Under the pieces are notes generated by a model. The model searched no databases. It saw only the letters and a program-made list of their open reading frames with translations, and was not told the DNA's origin. A stretch of DNA of 64,000 nucleotides, from NCBI GenBank assembly GCA_003222395.1, contig QHWB01000032.1:186001-250000 (forward strand), read 5' to 3'. Made by a program: the position numbers and the translations under genes. Of this stretch, positions 46,653-54,940 are shown piece by piece. Every line of letters begins with the position of its first letter. The stretch's first letter is position 1. The DNA is from Acidobacteriota bacterium (GTDB lineage: Bacteria > Acidobacteriota > Vicinamibacteria > Vicinamibacterales > CAVVIG01).

Positions 46653-48005
46653 TTGCATATCAAGAAGGCCGAGGAACTGATACGCCGGCTTGCGGCAGCG
46701 CTGCGGGGTACCGAGCTCTATTCGCCGAACCACCCCCTCGTGCAGCGCGGACTCGATACCCTGAATGCCGCCGCGACCGAAGCGCTCCAGGCGGCGCCGG
46801 CCATCGTCATCGGCTTCATCGGCGACGAAGTCGTCGTCGACGGCGACCGCCTGCCGCGCGGGACCGCGGCGCTCGTCGGCTTCGCGCGCGATCTGCGCGA
46901 GCGCGGCATCGAGAAGATCACGCTGACGCGCGGTCTCACGCGCGACGAGATCAGGAACCTCATCGCCGTCTTCAGCGACCGGACGTCAGCGCCGCCGCTC
47001 GCCGACCGCCTCGCGGCCAGAGGCGTCCGCCACGTGACGCTCGGCCGCATCGTCGTCGAAGAGGTGACCGACGAACAGGCCGGCATCGCGGCCGCCCGCC
47101 GCGTGTACGCGACGGCGGTCGAAACCGCCGAGTCGCTGTGGGAAGCGGCCAAGGCCGGCGACAAGCCCGATCCGACCGCCGCGCGGAAGATCATCGACGG
47201 CCTCGCGAAGCTGGTCACTCAGGACCGCACCTCGCTGATGGCGCTGACGGCACTGAAGAAGTACGACAACTACACGTTCACGCACATGGTGAACGTCTCG
47301 GCGCTCGCGATGGCGCAGGCGCGGGCGCTCAACGTCGACGGAACGCTCCTGCGCGAATTCGGCTTCGCCGCGCTGATGCACGACATCGGCAAGGTCAACA
47401 CGCCGCTCGAGGTCCTCAACAAGCCGGACAAGCTCACGAAGGACGAGTTCGACGTGATGAAGCAGCACGTCGTCGACGGCGCGCACATCCTGCGGCGGAC
47501 GCCGGAGATGCCTGCGCTCGCGCCGATCGTCGCCTTCGAGCATCACCTGAAACAGGATCTGAGCGGCTATCCGGAGAACATCGGCAGCCGCAAGCTGAAT
47601 CTCTGCACGATGATCGTGTCGATTGCCGACGTGTTCGACGCGCTGCGCAGCAACCGGCCGTACCGGCAGGGGCTCGCGACGAACCGCATTCGCGCGATCA
47701 TGGGCGAGCAGGGCAACCCGGCGTTCAATCAGCCGCTGCTGAAGCGATTCGTCAACCTGATGGGCCTCTTTCCAGTCGGCAACCTCGTGCGATTGACCAC
47801 CGACGAGCTCGCGGTCGTCTCCGCGGAACATCCGACCGATCCGTTCCGGCCGCAGGTGAAAATCATTCAGGATGCGAAGGGTGAATTCCTGGAAGAGCCG
47901 CTGCTCGCGAACACGTGGGAACATCAAGGCGACGACGACGAGCGCGCCGTCGTCGAGGCGGTCGATCCCGAGCCGTTGGGCATCGATCCGTTGAAGTATC
48001 TGTGA
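46653..48005 (+). CDS. HD-GYP domain protein with LYSPNHP N-terminal domain (module copy 1)
   Basis: 450 residues, TTG start. The N-terminal domain (LYSPNHP at 22-28; IVIGFIGDEVVVDGDRLPRG) is homologous to that in the HEAT partner. The HD-GYP domain has YTFTHMVNVSALAMAQARAL, LMHDIGKVNTPLEVLNKP (HD at 243-244), MKQHVVDGAHILRR and FEHHLKQDLSGYP, close to but not identical with the HHERxDGxGYP consensus (Gly replaced by Leu). HD-GYP proteins hydrolyse c-di-GMP or related dinucleotides with a bi- or trinuclear metal centre; the change may weaken catalysis. It overlaps the second HEAT gene by GTGA. Confidence 0.88.
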   Translation: MHIKKAEELIRRLAAALRGTELYSPNHPLVQRGLDTLNAAATEALQAAPAIVIGFIGDEVVVDGDRLPRGTAALVGFARDLRERGIEKITLTRGLTRDEIRNLIAVFSDRTSAPPLADRLAARGVRHVTLGRIVVEEVTDEQAGIAAARRVYATAVETAESLWEAAKAGDKPDPTAARKIIDGLAKLVTQDRTSLMALTALKKYDNYTFTHMVNVSALAMAQARALNVDGTLLREFGFAALMHDIGKVNTPLEVLNKPDKLTKDEFDVMKQHVVDGAHILRRTPEMPALAPIVAFEHHLKQDLSGYPENIGSRKLNLCTMIVSIADVFDALRSNRPYRQGLATNRIRAIMGEQGNPAFNQPLLKRFVNLMGLFPVGNLVRLTTDELAVVSAEHPTDPFRPQVKIIQDAKGEFLEEPLLANTWEHQGDDDERAVVEAVDPEPLGIDPLKYL

Positions 48006-50245
48006 GCGAAAAGCCAGCGCCGTTGGGACCCGAGCATGCATCGCGTCTCATCGAATTCGCACGCGCCTGCAAGGCCGCGGCGCGGGCGGTCGTGCTCTAT
48101 CCATCCGGGCATCCGGCGATCACCGCGACGCTCGGTCGAATCGTGCAGATCACGTCGATAGCCTCGCTGAACGCGCCGCTTCGGTTGACGGTTCTCCCCG
48201 AGTCGCTGCTGCTCGACGAACGCGCGCTGGCGCGCCCGGAATCGGCGGTCGGCGAATTGGCCGCGCTGCTGCATAGCCACCTGATCGGCCAGCTGACGGT
48301 CAATCCCGGCGGCGATGCCGACGCCTGGCGCAGCTTCCTGCTTCTGCTCGCGCGGACGCCCGAGTCGATTCGCACCGACGGCGGCATCTCGCGCGTGTGG
48401 GCGACGATGGCGGGACGGCACGTCGAGCTGCGCGAGATCGACTACTCCGAAGTGCTGCGCGAGCGCACGGGCGGCGAGTCGGCCGTGTGGGACAAGGTGC
48501 TCGCCAATTGCCTGCAGGGCATGGCTTTCGATCTCGACGAGGCGGCGGTCAAGGAGCTGCTCGGGATCGCCGGTGACGCCGATCGCCTGGCGGACCTGAT
48601 GGCCGCGGTGGAAGAGGGCGCGTCCGATTCGGGCGGGGTCGGCGCGAAGACCACGGCGCTGATGCGGATGCTCCGCGGCATCATCGACGCGGTGTCGAAA
48701 GCCGATCCCGATCGCCTCGAGCCGGTGTTGGGGAACATGGCGTCGGCGGTCGGCCGGCTGTCGGCGGAAATGCTCATGGGGCTGCTCGAGCAGCGCGAGG
48801 TCGACGAGGGGCCGCAGCTGATGAACGCGGTGGTCAGCCGCATGACCGACGGCGCGATTGCGCGCTTCGTCGCGCGAAACGTCATCGAGGAAACGACGGC
48901 CACCGATCGCCTCGCCGTCGCGTTCCAGTCGCTCGTGCAGGATGCGGAGCAGCGGCCGCGGCTGCTCACGCTGGCGCACGAGGACGTGAAGGCATCGCCG
49001 CTCGGCAGCACGGAAGGCTTCGAATCGGTCTGGAACCATGTCGCCGGGAAGCTCCTGACGTCGTATTCGGACAAACCGTTCGTCGGGAACGAGTACGCGC
49101 GCGAGCTGTCGGGCGCGCGGACGCAGGCCATCGAAGTCGAGCAGGTCAACGACGATCCGCCCGAGCGCATTTCCGCATGGCTCAGCACCGTCGCGACCAC
49201 TCAGCTTCGGGCGCTCGACCTGACGTTGCTGCTGGATCTGCTGCGGATCGAGCCGGACGACGCGAAGTGGGGCGAGATGATGACGCCGGTCGTGCGGCTC
49301 CTCGAAGATCTGCTGCTCGTCGGCGATTTCGACGCCGCGGTGCAGCTGATCGAGGTACTCGTCGGCGAAGGGCGCACCGGCGCGACGACGGGGCGCCGCC
49401 AGCATGCGATCACCGCGATCGACATGCTCATCGCCGGCACGATGATGCGCCACATCACGACGCACCTCGCCACGATAGACGCGGCGCAGTTCGAGCGCGT
49501 CAAGGCGATGTGCGTGTCGCTCGGCGAAGTCCTCGTCCGTCCGCTGGCCGAGACGCTGTCGGTCGAAGAGCGCCCCCGTACGCGCGAGCGGCTCGCGTCG
49601 ATTCTGCTGGCGTTCGGCCCCGCCGGACGGCGGACGGTTGAACGGCTGAAGAGCTCGCCGAACGCGGCGGTGCGGCGGACGGCGATTCTGCTCATGCGGC
49701 AGTTCGGCGGGAGCGAGGCGCTGCCGGATCTGACCGAGCTGCTCGACGACAACGAGCCGCAGGTGCAGCGCGAAGCGGTCCGCGCCATCCTCAACGTCGG
49801 GACCGACGCCGCCTATCAGATTCTGCAGCAGGCGCTCGCGAGCGGCACCGAGCGGTCGCGCGAGGCGATCATGCAGTCGATCAGCCTCGTGCGCGACGAG
49901 CGCGCGACGCCGCTGTTCGGCTACATCGTCCGAAACATCGATCACCGCGGTCCGCTGGCGCCGGTGTACCTGCGCGCCATCGAGTCGCTCGGCGTCTTGA
50001 AGGATCCGGAAGGAGTCGTTCCCCTGAAGGAAGCACTGTACAAGGGCGAATGGTGGGCGCCGCGGCGCAGCGCGGTGCTGCGCGGCGCCGCCGCCGCGGC
50101 GCTCGCGCGTATCGGCACGTCGGAAGCCATCGCGGTGCTGCAGGAAGCGGCCGCGACCGGCAAGCGCGGCGTCCGCAACGCGGCGAAATCGCACCTGACC
50201 GAGGCGCCGGCGCACCGACGAGCCGCCGCGAGAGGAGACGCATGA
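48002..50245 (+). CDS. HEAT-repeat protein with LYPSGHP N-terminal domain (module copy 2)
   Basis: 747 residues from a GTG at 48002 that overlaps the preceding stop. Same architecture as the gene at 44432: FARACKAAARAVVLYPSGHP (LYPSGHP at 32-38), SLLLDERALARPESAVGELA, then VWNHVAGKLLTSYSDKPFVG, and C-terminal HEAT repeats (ALPDLTELLDDNEPQVQREA). Identity to copy 1 is modest, so the duplication is old. Ends with an ATGA overlap into the second HD-GYP gene. Confidence 0.82.
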   Translation: MSEKPAPLGPEHASRLIEFARACKAAARAVVLYPSGHPAITATLGRIVQITSIASLNAPLRLTVLPESLLLDERALARPESAVGELAALLHSHLIGQLTVNPGGDADAWRSFLLLLARTPESIRTDGGISRVWATMAGRHVELREIDYSEVLRERTGGESAVWDKVLANCLQGMAFDLDEAAVKELLGIAGDADRLADLMAAVEEGASDSGGVGAKTTALMRMLRGIIDAVSKADPDRLEPVLGNMASAVGRLSAEMLMGLLEQREVDEGPQLMNAVVSRMTDGAIARFVARNVIEETTATDRLAVAFQSLVQDAEQRPRLLTLAHEDVKASPLGSTEGFESVWNHVAGKLLTSYSDKPFVGNEYARELSGARTQAIEVEQVNDDPPERISAWLSTVATTQLRALDLTLLLDLLRIEPDDAKWGEMMTPVVRLLEDLLLVGDFDAAVQLIEVLVGEGRTGATTGRRQHAITAIDMLIAGTMMRHITTHLATIDAAQFERVKAMCVSLGEVLVRPLAETLSVEERPRTRERLASILLAFGPAGRRTVERLKSSPNAAVRRTAILLMRQFGGSEALPDLTELLDDNEPQVQREAVRAILNVGTDAAYQILQQALASGTERSREAIMQSISLVRDERATPLFGYIVRNIDHRGPLAPVYLRAIESLGVLKDPEGVVPLKEALYKGEWWAPRRSAVLRGAAAAALARIGTSEAIAVLQEAAATGKRGVRNAAKSHLTEAPAHRRAAARGDA

Positions 50246-51606
50246 CGGCGCCCCGCTTCCAGCTCGCCGACGAGTTGCTGCGGCGCCTTGCGGCGGCGCT
50301 GCGGTCGTCGCAGCTGTACTCCAAGGGTCACCCGATCATCGGGCGCAATCTCGAGCAGCTGTCGGCGGCTGTCCAATTGCTCCACAGCCTGCAGCCGACC
50401 ACCGTGGTCGGTTTCGTCGGCGACGAGATCATCGTCGACGACATGCCGGTCGCGCGCGCGGACGTGCTCGGCGGAATCGTCCGCCGGCTGCAGCAGGCCG
50501 GGATCGAGCGGATTACGTTCGACCGCGGCGTCACCAGCGACGAGCTCTCGACGTTCATCGAGGCGGTGACGGCGATCGAGGTGCGCGAGGGCGACGAAAA
50601 CGGGCCGGCGTTTCCGGCGCTGCCGCACATCCGCGTCGGCCGCGTCTCGATCGAGCAGCGCGTCGAAGGCAGCCTCACCGACATGGCGACGATCAAACGT
50701 CTGTACCACGATGCCGTGTCGGTCGCGACGAGCCTGTGGGAGAGCGCCGAAACCGAAGGCAAGCCCGACGCGACGATAGCGCGGACGATGATCGACGGTC
50801 TCGCGCAGGCGGTGGCGCAGAACCGGACGGCACTGCTGGCGCTGACGACGCTGAAGAACTACGACAACTACACGTTCACGCACATGGTGAACGTCTCGAT
50901 TCTGACGATGGGACAGGCGCGCGGGCTCGGCATCGACGGGCCGCTGCTGCGAGAGTTCGGTCTGGCGGCGCTGATGCACGACATCGGCAAGGTGCGCACG
51001 CCGCTCGAAGTGCTCAACAAGCCGGACAAGCTCACCGACGACGAATTCGCGATCATGAAGCGGCACGTCGTCGACGGCGCGGAAATCCTGCGGCAGACGG
51101 CCGACATCCCCGCGCTCGCGCCGGTCGTCGCCTTCGAGCATCACCTGCGTCTGGACGGCACCGGCTATCCGGGTGGCGCCAAGAGATCGTCGCTCAACAT
51201 CGGCACGATGCTGTGCAGCATCGCCGACGTCTACGACGCGATGCGCTCGCAGCGCGCCTACCAGCAGGCATTTCCGTCGGAGCGGATCCTCCAGGTGCTG
51301 AAACGCAACGACGGCACGCAGTTCGATCAGCACCTGGTGCGCCGCTTCGTGCAGCTGATCGGCATCTACCCACCCGGGAACCTCGTGCGGCTGAACACCG
51401 GCGAGGTCGCCGTCGTTCTGAAGGTCTACGCGCCGGATCCCTACCGGCCGCAGGTGCGCGTGCTGATTTCGCGCGACGGCACGCGGCTCGAGCTCCCCTG
51501 CGAAATCGAGTTGTGGAACGTCAGCGAGGATCCCCAGCGGCCGTCATCGGTCGTCGCGCCACTCGATCCGGCCACGTACAATCTCGATCCGCTGGTGCTG
51601 ATGTGA
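50242..51606 (+). CDS. HD-GYP domain protein with LYSKGHP N-terminal domain (module copy 2)
   Basis: 454 residues from the ATG at 50242. N-terminal domain: LLRRLAAALRSSQLYSKGHP (LYSKGHP at 25-31), VVGFVGDEIIVDDMPVARAD. The HD-GYP core has LMHDIGKVRTPLEVLNKPDK (HDIGK at 246-250), MKRHVVDGAEILRQTADI and FEHHLRLDGTGYPGGAKR, a full DGxGYP motif unlike copy 1. Likely the active phosphodiesterase of the pair. Followed by a heptamer hairpin. Confidence 0.92.
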   Translation: MTAPRFQLADELLRRLAAALRSSQLYSKGHPIIGRNLEQLSAAVQLLHSLQPTTVVGFVGDEIIVDDMPVARADVLGGIVRRLQQAGIERITFDRGVTSDELSTFIEAVTAIEVREGDENGPAFPALPHIRVGRVSIEQRVEGSLTDMATIKRLYHDAVSVATSLWESAETEGKPDATIARTMIDGLAQAVAQNRTALLALTTLKNYDNYTFTHMVNVSILTMGQARGLGIDGPLLREFGLAALMHDIGKVRTPLEVLNKPDKLTDDEFAIMKRHVVDGAEILRQTADIPALAPVVAFEHHLRLDGTGYPGGAKRSSLNIGTMLCSIADVYDAMRSQRAYQQAFPSERILQVLKRNDGTQFDQHLVRRFVQLIGIYPPGNLVRLNTGEVAVVLKVYAPDPYRPQVRVLISRDGTRLELPCEIELWNVSEDPQRPSSVVAPLDPATYNLDPLVLM

Positions 51607-51629
51607 GGGGCCTTACGAAGAACGGGGAA

Positions 51630-51709
51630 GGGCAAAGGGCAAAGGGCAAAGGGCAGGCAGGAAACAAAGGCCAGCTGCCATCTGCCCTTTGCCCTTTGCC
51701 CTCTGCCCT
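51630..51709. repeat. GGGCAAA heptamer array folded as inverted repeat; G-quadruplex motif
   Basis: Left arm 51630-51656 (GGGCAAA three times plus GGGCAG) and right arm 51682-51708 are complementary over 27 bp with one mismatch, loop 25 nt. The left arm also fits the G3N4 quadruplex pattern four times. Lies between the HD-GYP gene and the MGMT-like gene; the right arm borders the latter's start. Confidence 0.7.
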
Positions 51710-51731
51710 ACAGGGATCATTCAAAGATCGT

Positions 51732-52016
51732 GTGCTGGCCACTGTCCGCCGCATCCCGCCCGGGCGCGTCGCGACCTACGGCGACGTCGCCGAGCTCGCC
51801 GGACGTCCCCGTGCCGCGCGCGCTGTCGGCAACATCATGCGCGACTGCCGCCGCCGCGACGTGCCCTGCCACCGCGTGATCGCGGCCGGCGGCCGTATTG
51901 GCGGCTACGGCGGCAGCGAAATGTTGAAGCGGTCGCTCCTCGCGGCTGAGGGGATAATCGTGTCGGGATTGCGCATCCGCGACCTCGACCGAACCTTGTG
52001 GAGACCGCGAAGGTAA
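51732..52016 (+). CDS. MGMT/Ogt-like DNA-binding domain protein
   Basis: 94 residues if the GTG at 51732 starts it; an earlier TTG inside the repeat is possible. VRRIPPGRVATYGDVAELAG is the MGMT helix-turn-helix, and DVPCHRVIAAGGRIGGYGG keeps the PCHRV active-site Cys of O6-alkylguanine-DNA alkyltransferases. It lacks the N-terminal domain of full Ogt, so it is of the short alkyltransferase-like type that still has Cys, and could repair or flag O6-alkylguanine. No SD is visible and the start abuts a period-7 repeat. Confidence 0.82.
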   Translation: MLATVRRIPPGRVATYGDVAELAGRPRAARAVGNIMRDCRRRDVPCHRVIAAGGRIGGYGGSEMLKRSLLAAEGIIVSGLRIRDLDRTLWRPRR

Positions 52017-52050
52017 AACCTGCCGACCCTCTTCTTCGTCTTTCGTAACC

Positions 52051-52593
52051 GTGACCGCCAAGCAACGCCCGCCAATCCCTTTCCCGTCTAAGGAAACGGA
52101 GGAGACCGACCTGTTCGAGGCGATGTACCGCGAACATTCCAGGCGGATTTACACGATGGCCTGCAGGATCGCGGGATCGCCCGAGGACGGCGAGGATCTT
52201 CTGCAGGAAATCTTCCTGCAGGCGTATCGCAAGATGGGAACGTTCAAGGGCGAATCGGCGCTCGGCACGTGGCTGTACCGGCTGGCGCTCAACCATTGCC
52301 TCGATTACGTGCGCAGCAGGAGAGCGAAAATGGACAAGCTCACCGACACGCTGGACGACGAGACGTCGATCGAGCCGGTGGCGCGACGCCAGACGCCGAT
52401 TGCGAAGATGGATCTCGATCGCGCTATCGACCGGCTGCCAGACGGCTGCCGCGAGGCGTTCGTGCTGCACGACGTCGAAGGATTCGATCACAAGGAAGTC
52501 GGCGAGCTGCTGGGCATCGCGGAAGGCACGTCGAAGTCGCAGGTGTTCAAAGCGCGCCTGAAGCTGCGCGCGATGTTGGGAGGGCGGCCCTGA
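52051..52593 (+). CDS. ECF-type RNA polymerase sigma factor
   Basis: 180 residues, GTG start. Sigma region 2 is LFEAMYREHSRRIYTMACRI then GSPEDGEDLLQEIFLQAYRK (DLLQEIF) and WLYRLALNHCLDYVR; region 4 is AIDRLPDGCREAFVLHDVEG then DHKEVGELLGIAEGTSKSQV. It directs core polymerase to stress-type promoters and should be held by the zinc-finger protein encoded 5 bp downstream. Confidence 0.95.
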   Translation: MTAKQRPPIPFPSKETEETDLFEAMYREHSRRIYTMACRIAGSPEDGEDLLQEIFLQAYRKMGTFKGESALGTWLYRLALNHCLDYVRSRRAKMDKLTDTLDDETSIEPVARRQTPIAKMDLDRAIDRLPDGCREAFVLHDVEGFDHKEVGELLGIAEGTSKSQVFKARLKLRAMLGGRP

Positions 52594-52598
52594 AAGAA

Positions 52599-53396
52599 AT
52601 GAAAGGGCCGGTTGAAATGCATCCGAACGACACCGTTCTGAACGACTACGTCGACGGCACGCTCGGATCGCGCGAGCGCACCGAGGTGGAAGCGCACGTC
52701 GAGTCGTGCGCGCCGTGCCGGGCGCTCGTCGACGACCTGCGCGACATCGCGCGGACGGCGGCGTCGCTCGACCAGCGCGAGCCGCCGGCGCGCGCGTGGG
52801 CACGCATCGAGCGGGCGATCGAGCTGGAGCGGGAATCGCGAGCCGTTGGAGCGCGAGACGATGGAGCGCGAGGCTTTCAGCCGAGCGGCGGCGGTGGCGG
52901 GCCCGCTCGGCTGAAAGCCTCGCGCTACACGAAGTATGGCGCCTGGCTCGCCGCCGCCGCAGCCATCGTCATCGCGACGGTCGTCGGGCTCCGATACGTG
53001 CCGACGCGCGGCACGCAGCCGTCGAACGCGGCCGCAGGATCGAGCGCAGACGTCACGTCGCAGACGATCGAGGCGGAGCTGCGCGCGGCCGAAGCGCATT
53101 ACGACAAGGCGATCAAAGGGCTCGAGCAGATCGCAAACTCCGAGAAAGGCGCGCTCGACACGCAGACGGCGGCGACGCTGCAGAAAAATCTCGCGGTCAT
53201 CGATCAGGCGATCAGCGAGAGCCGCGCGGCCGTTCGCATGCAGCCGACCAACGAGCCGGCCCAGCAGAGTCTGCTCGAAAACTTCAAGGCGAAGCTGGCG
53301 CTGCTGCAGGACACCGTGGCGCTGATCAACGAAATGCGGAAGGGCAACGAGGCGGGTGCGGCCCGCATCGGCTCGGGACTCCGACAGAAGGGCTAA
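52599..53396 (+). CDS. Zinc-finger anti-sigma factor, membrane-anchored, with in-frame palindromic insertion
   Basis: 265 residues from ATG 52599 (52617 is an alternative). The anti-sigma zinc ligands are in EAHVESCAPCRALVDD (H-x3-C-x2-C), one TM segment follows at ~115-133 (WLAAAAAIVIATVVGLRYV) and a coiled-coil periplasmic domain closes the protein. Between them residues ~89-109 (GARGFQPSGGGGGPARLKAS) are encoded exactly by a copy of the palindromic element (52865-52926), so the gene carries a tolerated repeat insertion in the cytoplasmic linker. It should inhibit the sigma factor upstream. Confidence 0.88.
   Translation: MKGPVEMHPNDTVLNDYVDGTLGSRERTEVEAHVESCAPCRALVDDLRDIARTAASLDQREPPARAWARIERAIELERESRAVGARDDGARGFQPSGGGGGPARLKASRYTKYGAWLAAAAAIVIATVVGLRYVPTRGTQPSNAAAGSSADVTSQTIEAELRAAEAHYDKAIKGLEQIANSEKGALDTQTAATLQKNLAVIDQAISESRAAVRMQPTNEPAQQSLLENFKAKLALLQDTVALINEMRKGNEAGAARIGSGLRQKG
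52865..52926. repeat. Palindromic element inside the anti-sigma gene
   Basis: 24-nt perfect arms: AGCGCGAGGCTTTCAGCCGA and four more bases (52865-52888) and the exact complement at 52903-52926, around a 14-nt GC-rich loop. The reading frame stays open through it. Confidence 0.8.
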
Positions 53397-53408
53397 AGGC
53401 TCAGGACC

Positions 53409-54425
53409 ATGCGACTCACATTCTCGTTCGTTCTGGCGGGCGTCGCGCTCGGCGCCGTCTCCGCGGCCGCGCAGGGGCCCGACCCGCGCGAGCTGCGCGA
53501 CGCCGTGCGGCACGCGGTGACGCGCGCGTACCAGGGACGCTACACCGGCCAGGAGCAAACCGATCGGTTCTCCGGCAAGTACCGGATCGGGCGAGACGGC
53601 CGCGTCAGCATCCAGAACATTTCGGGCGATATCACCGTGACCGCCGGATCGGGAGACGAAGTGTCGGTCGAAGCGGTCAAGCGCGCGCGGCGCGATCGCA
53701 GTCAGCTCGATCAGGTGCGCATCGAGGTCGACAATGCGGCCGGCCGCGTCGACATTCGCACGTCGTATCCCCGGCTCAACAACGTCAACGTGTCGGTCGA
53801 TTACACGGTGACCGTTCCGACCGGCGTCTCCGTGGAGCTTCACTCGGTGTCCGGATCGGTGAGACTCTCCGGCGTTCGCGGTGTCGTGCGCGCCGAGACG
53901 GTGAGCGGCAACGTGACGTTGACCGATACGCCAAAGCTCGAAGTTGCCAAGAGCGTGTCGGGCGACGTGTCGTTCTCCGGCGTGTCGACCGATACCGACG
54001 TGTCGATCGCCAGCGTCAGCGGCAGCGTCCGCGGCAGAAGCGTCAAAGCGCACGGTCTCGAGTTCAACTCGGTCAGCGGCGACGTCATGATCAGCGACGT
54101 GACGTGCGACCGGCTCGGCGCGAAATCGGTCAGCGGCGCCATCGAATACTCGGGCAGCATCACGAAGGCCGGGCGATACGACATGAACAGCCACTCAGGG
54201 TCGGTTCGCCTGACGCTCATCAATCCCCCCGGCTTCGAAGTCACGGCGAACACGTTCAGCGGCTCCATCCGCTCCGATTTTCCGCTGACGATCGGCGGCG
54301 ACAGCGATCGCCGCGGCGGCCGGCCGGAGATCACCAGTCGATCGATTCGTGCCACGTTCGGCGACGGCAGCGCAACGCTTACGCTGCGAACCTTCAGCGG
54401 AAACATCGTCATCGAGAAGAGATAG
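53409..54425 (+). CDS. Exported DUF4097-like beta-helix protein
   Basis: 338 residues with a signal peptide (MRLTFSFVLAGVALGAVSAA). The body is made of repeating short strands with SVSG turns (ISGDITVTAGSGDEV, HSVSGSVRLSGVRG, KSVSGDVSFSG, FNSVSGDVMISD, HSGSVRLTL, TFSGSIRSD), typical of the DUF4097 family of right-handed beta-helix/adhesin-like proteins found next to ECF/anti-sigma pairs. It is 12 bp downstream of the anti-sigma gene and is a likely cell-surface output or sensor of that system. Exact role unknown. Confidence 0.88.
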   Translation: MRLTFSFVLAGVALGAVSAAAQGPDPRELRDAVRHAVTRAYQGRYTGQEQTDRFSGKYRIGRDGRVSIQNISGDITVTAGSGDEVSVEAVKRARRDRSQLDQVRIEVDNAAGRVDIRTSYPRLNNVNVSVDYTVTVPTGVSVELHSVSGSVRLSGVRGVVRAETVSGNVTLTDTPKLEVAKSVSGDVSFSGVSTDTDVSIASVSGSVRGRSVKAHGLEFNSVSGDVMISDVTCDRLGAKSVSGAIEYSGSITKAGRYDMNSHSGSVRLTLINPPGFEVTANTFSGSIRSDFPLTIGGDSDRRGGRPEITSRSIRATFGDGSATLTLRTFSGNIVIEKR

Positions 54426-54517
54426 CGTTTCCACGACTGAGGCGTGCTGGCACCTCGCTTGCTCGGTTTACCGTGGACGTATAATTGATCGTTAAGCTCA
54501 GCCGCGAAGTGGAGGCC

Positions 54518-54940
54518 ATGATGAAGCGAATGGTTCTTGTGGGCGCGATTGCCGCGGCGCTGGCCGCCAGCACGGCCTTCGCGCAGTCGTCGCGCGCCGC
54601 CGCGAACCTCGGCACCGTGCACATCGCCAAGAAGGTCATGGCGGATGGCAAGCCGCTCGCGCCCGGCACTTACCAGGTTCGCGCGACCGACGATGCGCCG
54701 AAGCCGGGGACAGGACAGGATCCGAACGGCGAAAAATACGTGGAGTTCCTCAGGGGCGGCAAAGTCGTGGCGCGCGAGGTGGCGACCATCGTCCCCGCGT
54801 CGGACATCAGCAAGATCGCGAAGAAAAATCCGCCGAAGGCCGGCACGTCGCGCACCGAACTGCTCAAGGGCGGCGACTATTATCGGGTGTGGATCAATAA
54901 GAGCGGCACGAACTACATCATCAACCTGCCGACTTCGTAG
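54518..54940 (+). CDS. Small exported protein of unknown function
   Basis: 140 residues from the ATG at 54518 (GTGGAGG upstream); an open frame from 54485 is possible. Signal peptide (MVLVGAIAAALAASTAFAQS) then a compact beta-rich domain with PLAPGTYQVRATDD and YYRVWINKSGTNYIINLPT segments, like small exported proteins common in Acidobacteria. It converges with the RNase E/G gene (stops abut), 92 bp after the DUF4097 gene. Confidence 0.7.
   Translation: MMKRMVLVGAIAAALAASTAFAQSSRAAANLGTVHIAKKVMADGKPLAPGTYQVRATDDAPKPGTGQDPNGEKYVEFLRGGKVVAREVATIVPASDISKIAKKNPPKAGTSRTELLKGGDYYRVWINKSGTNYIINLPTS

Noticed and set aside
47924-50215. Long minus-strand open frame of 763 codons
   Set aside because: Antisense to the second HEAT gene, with a composition (Arg, Gln, His, Asp-rich) typical of shadow frames.
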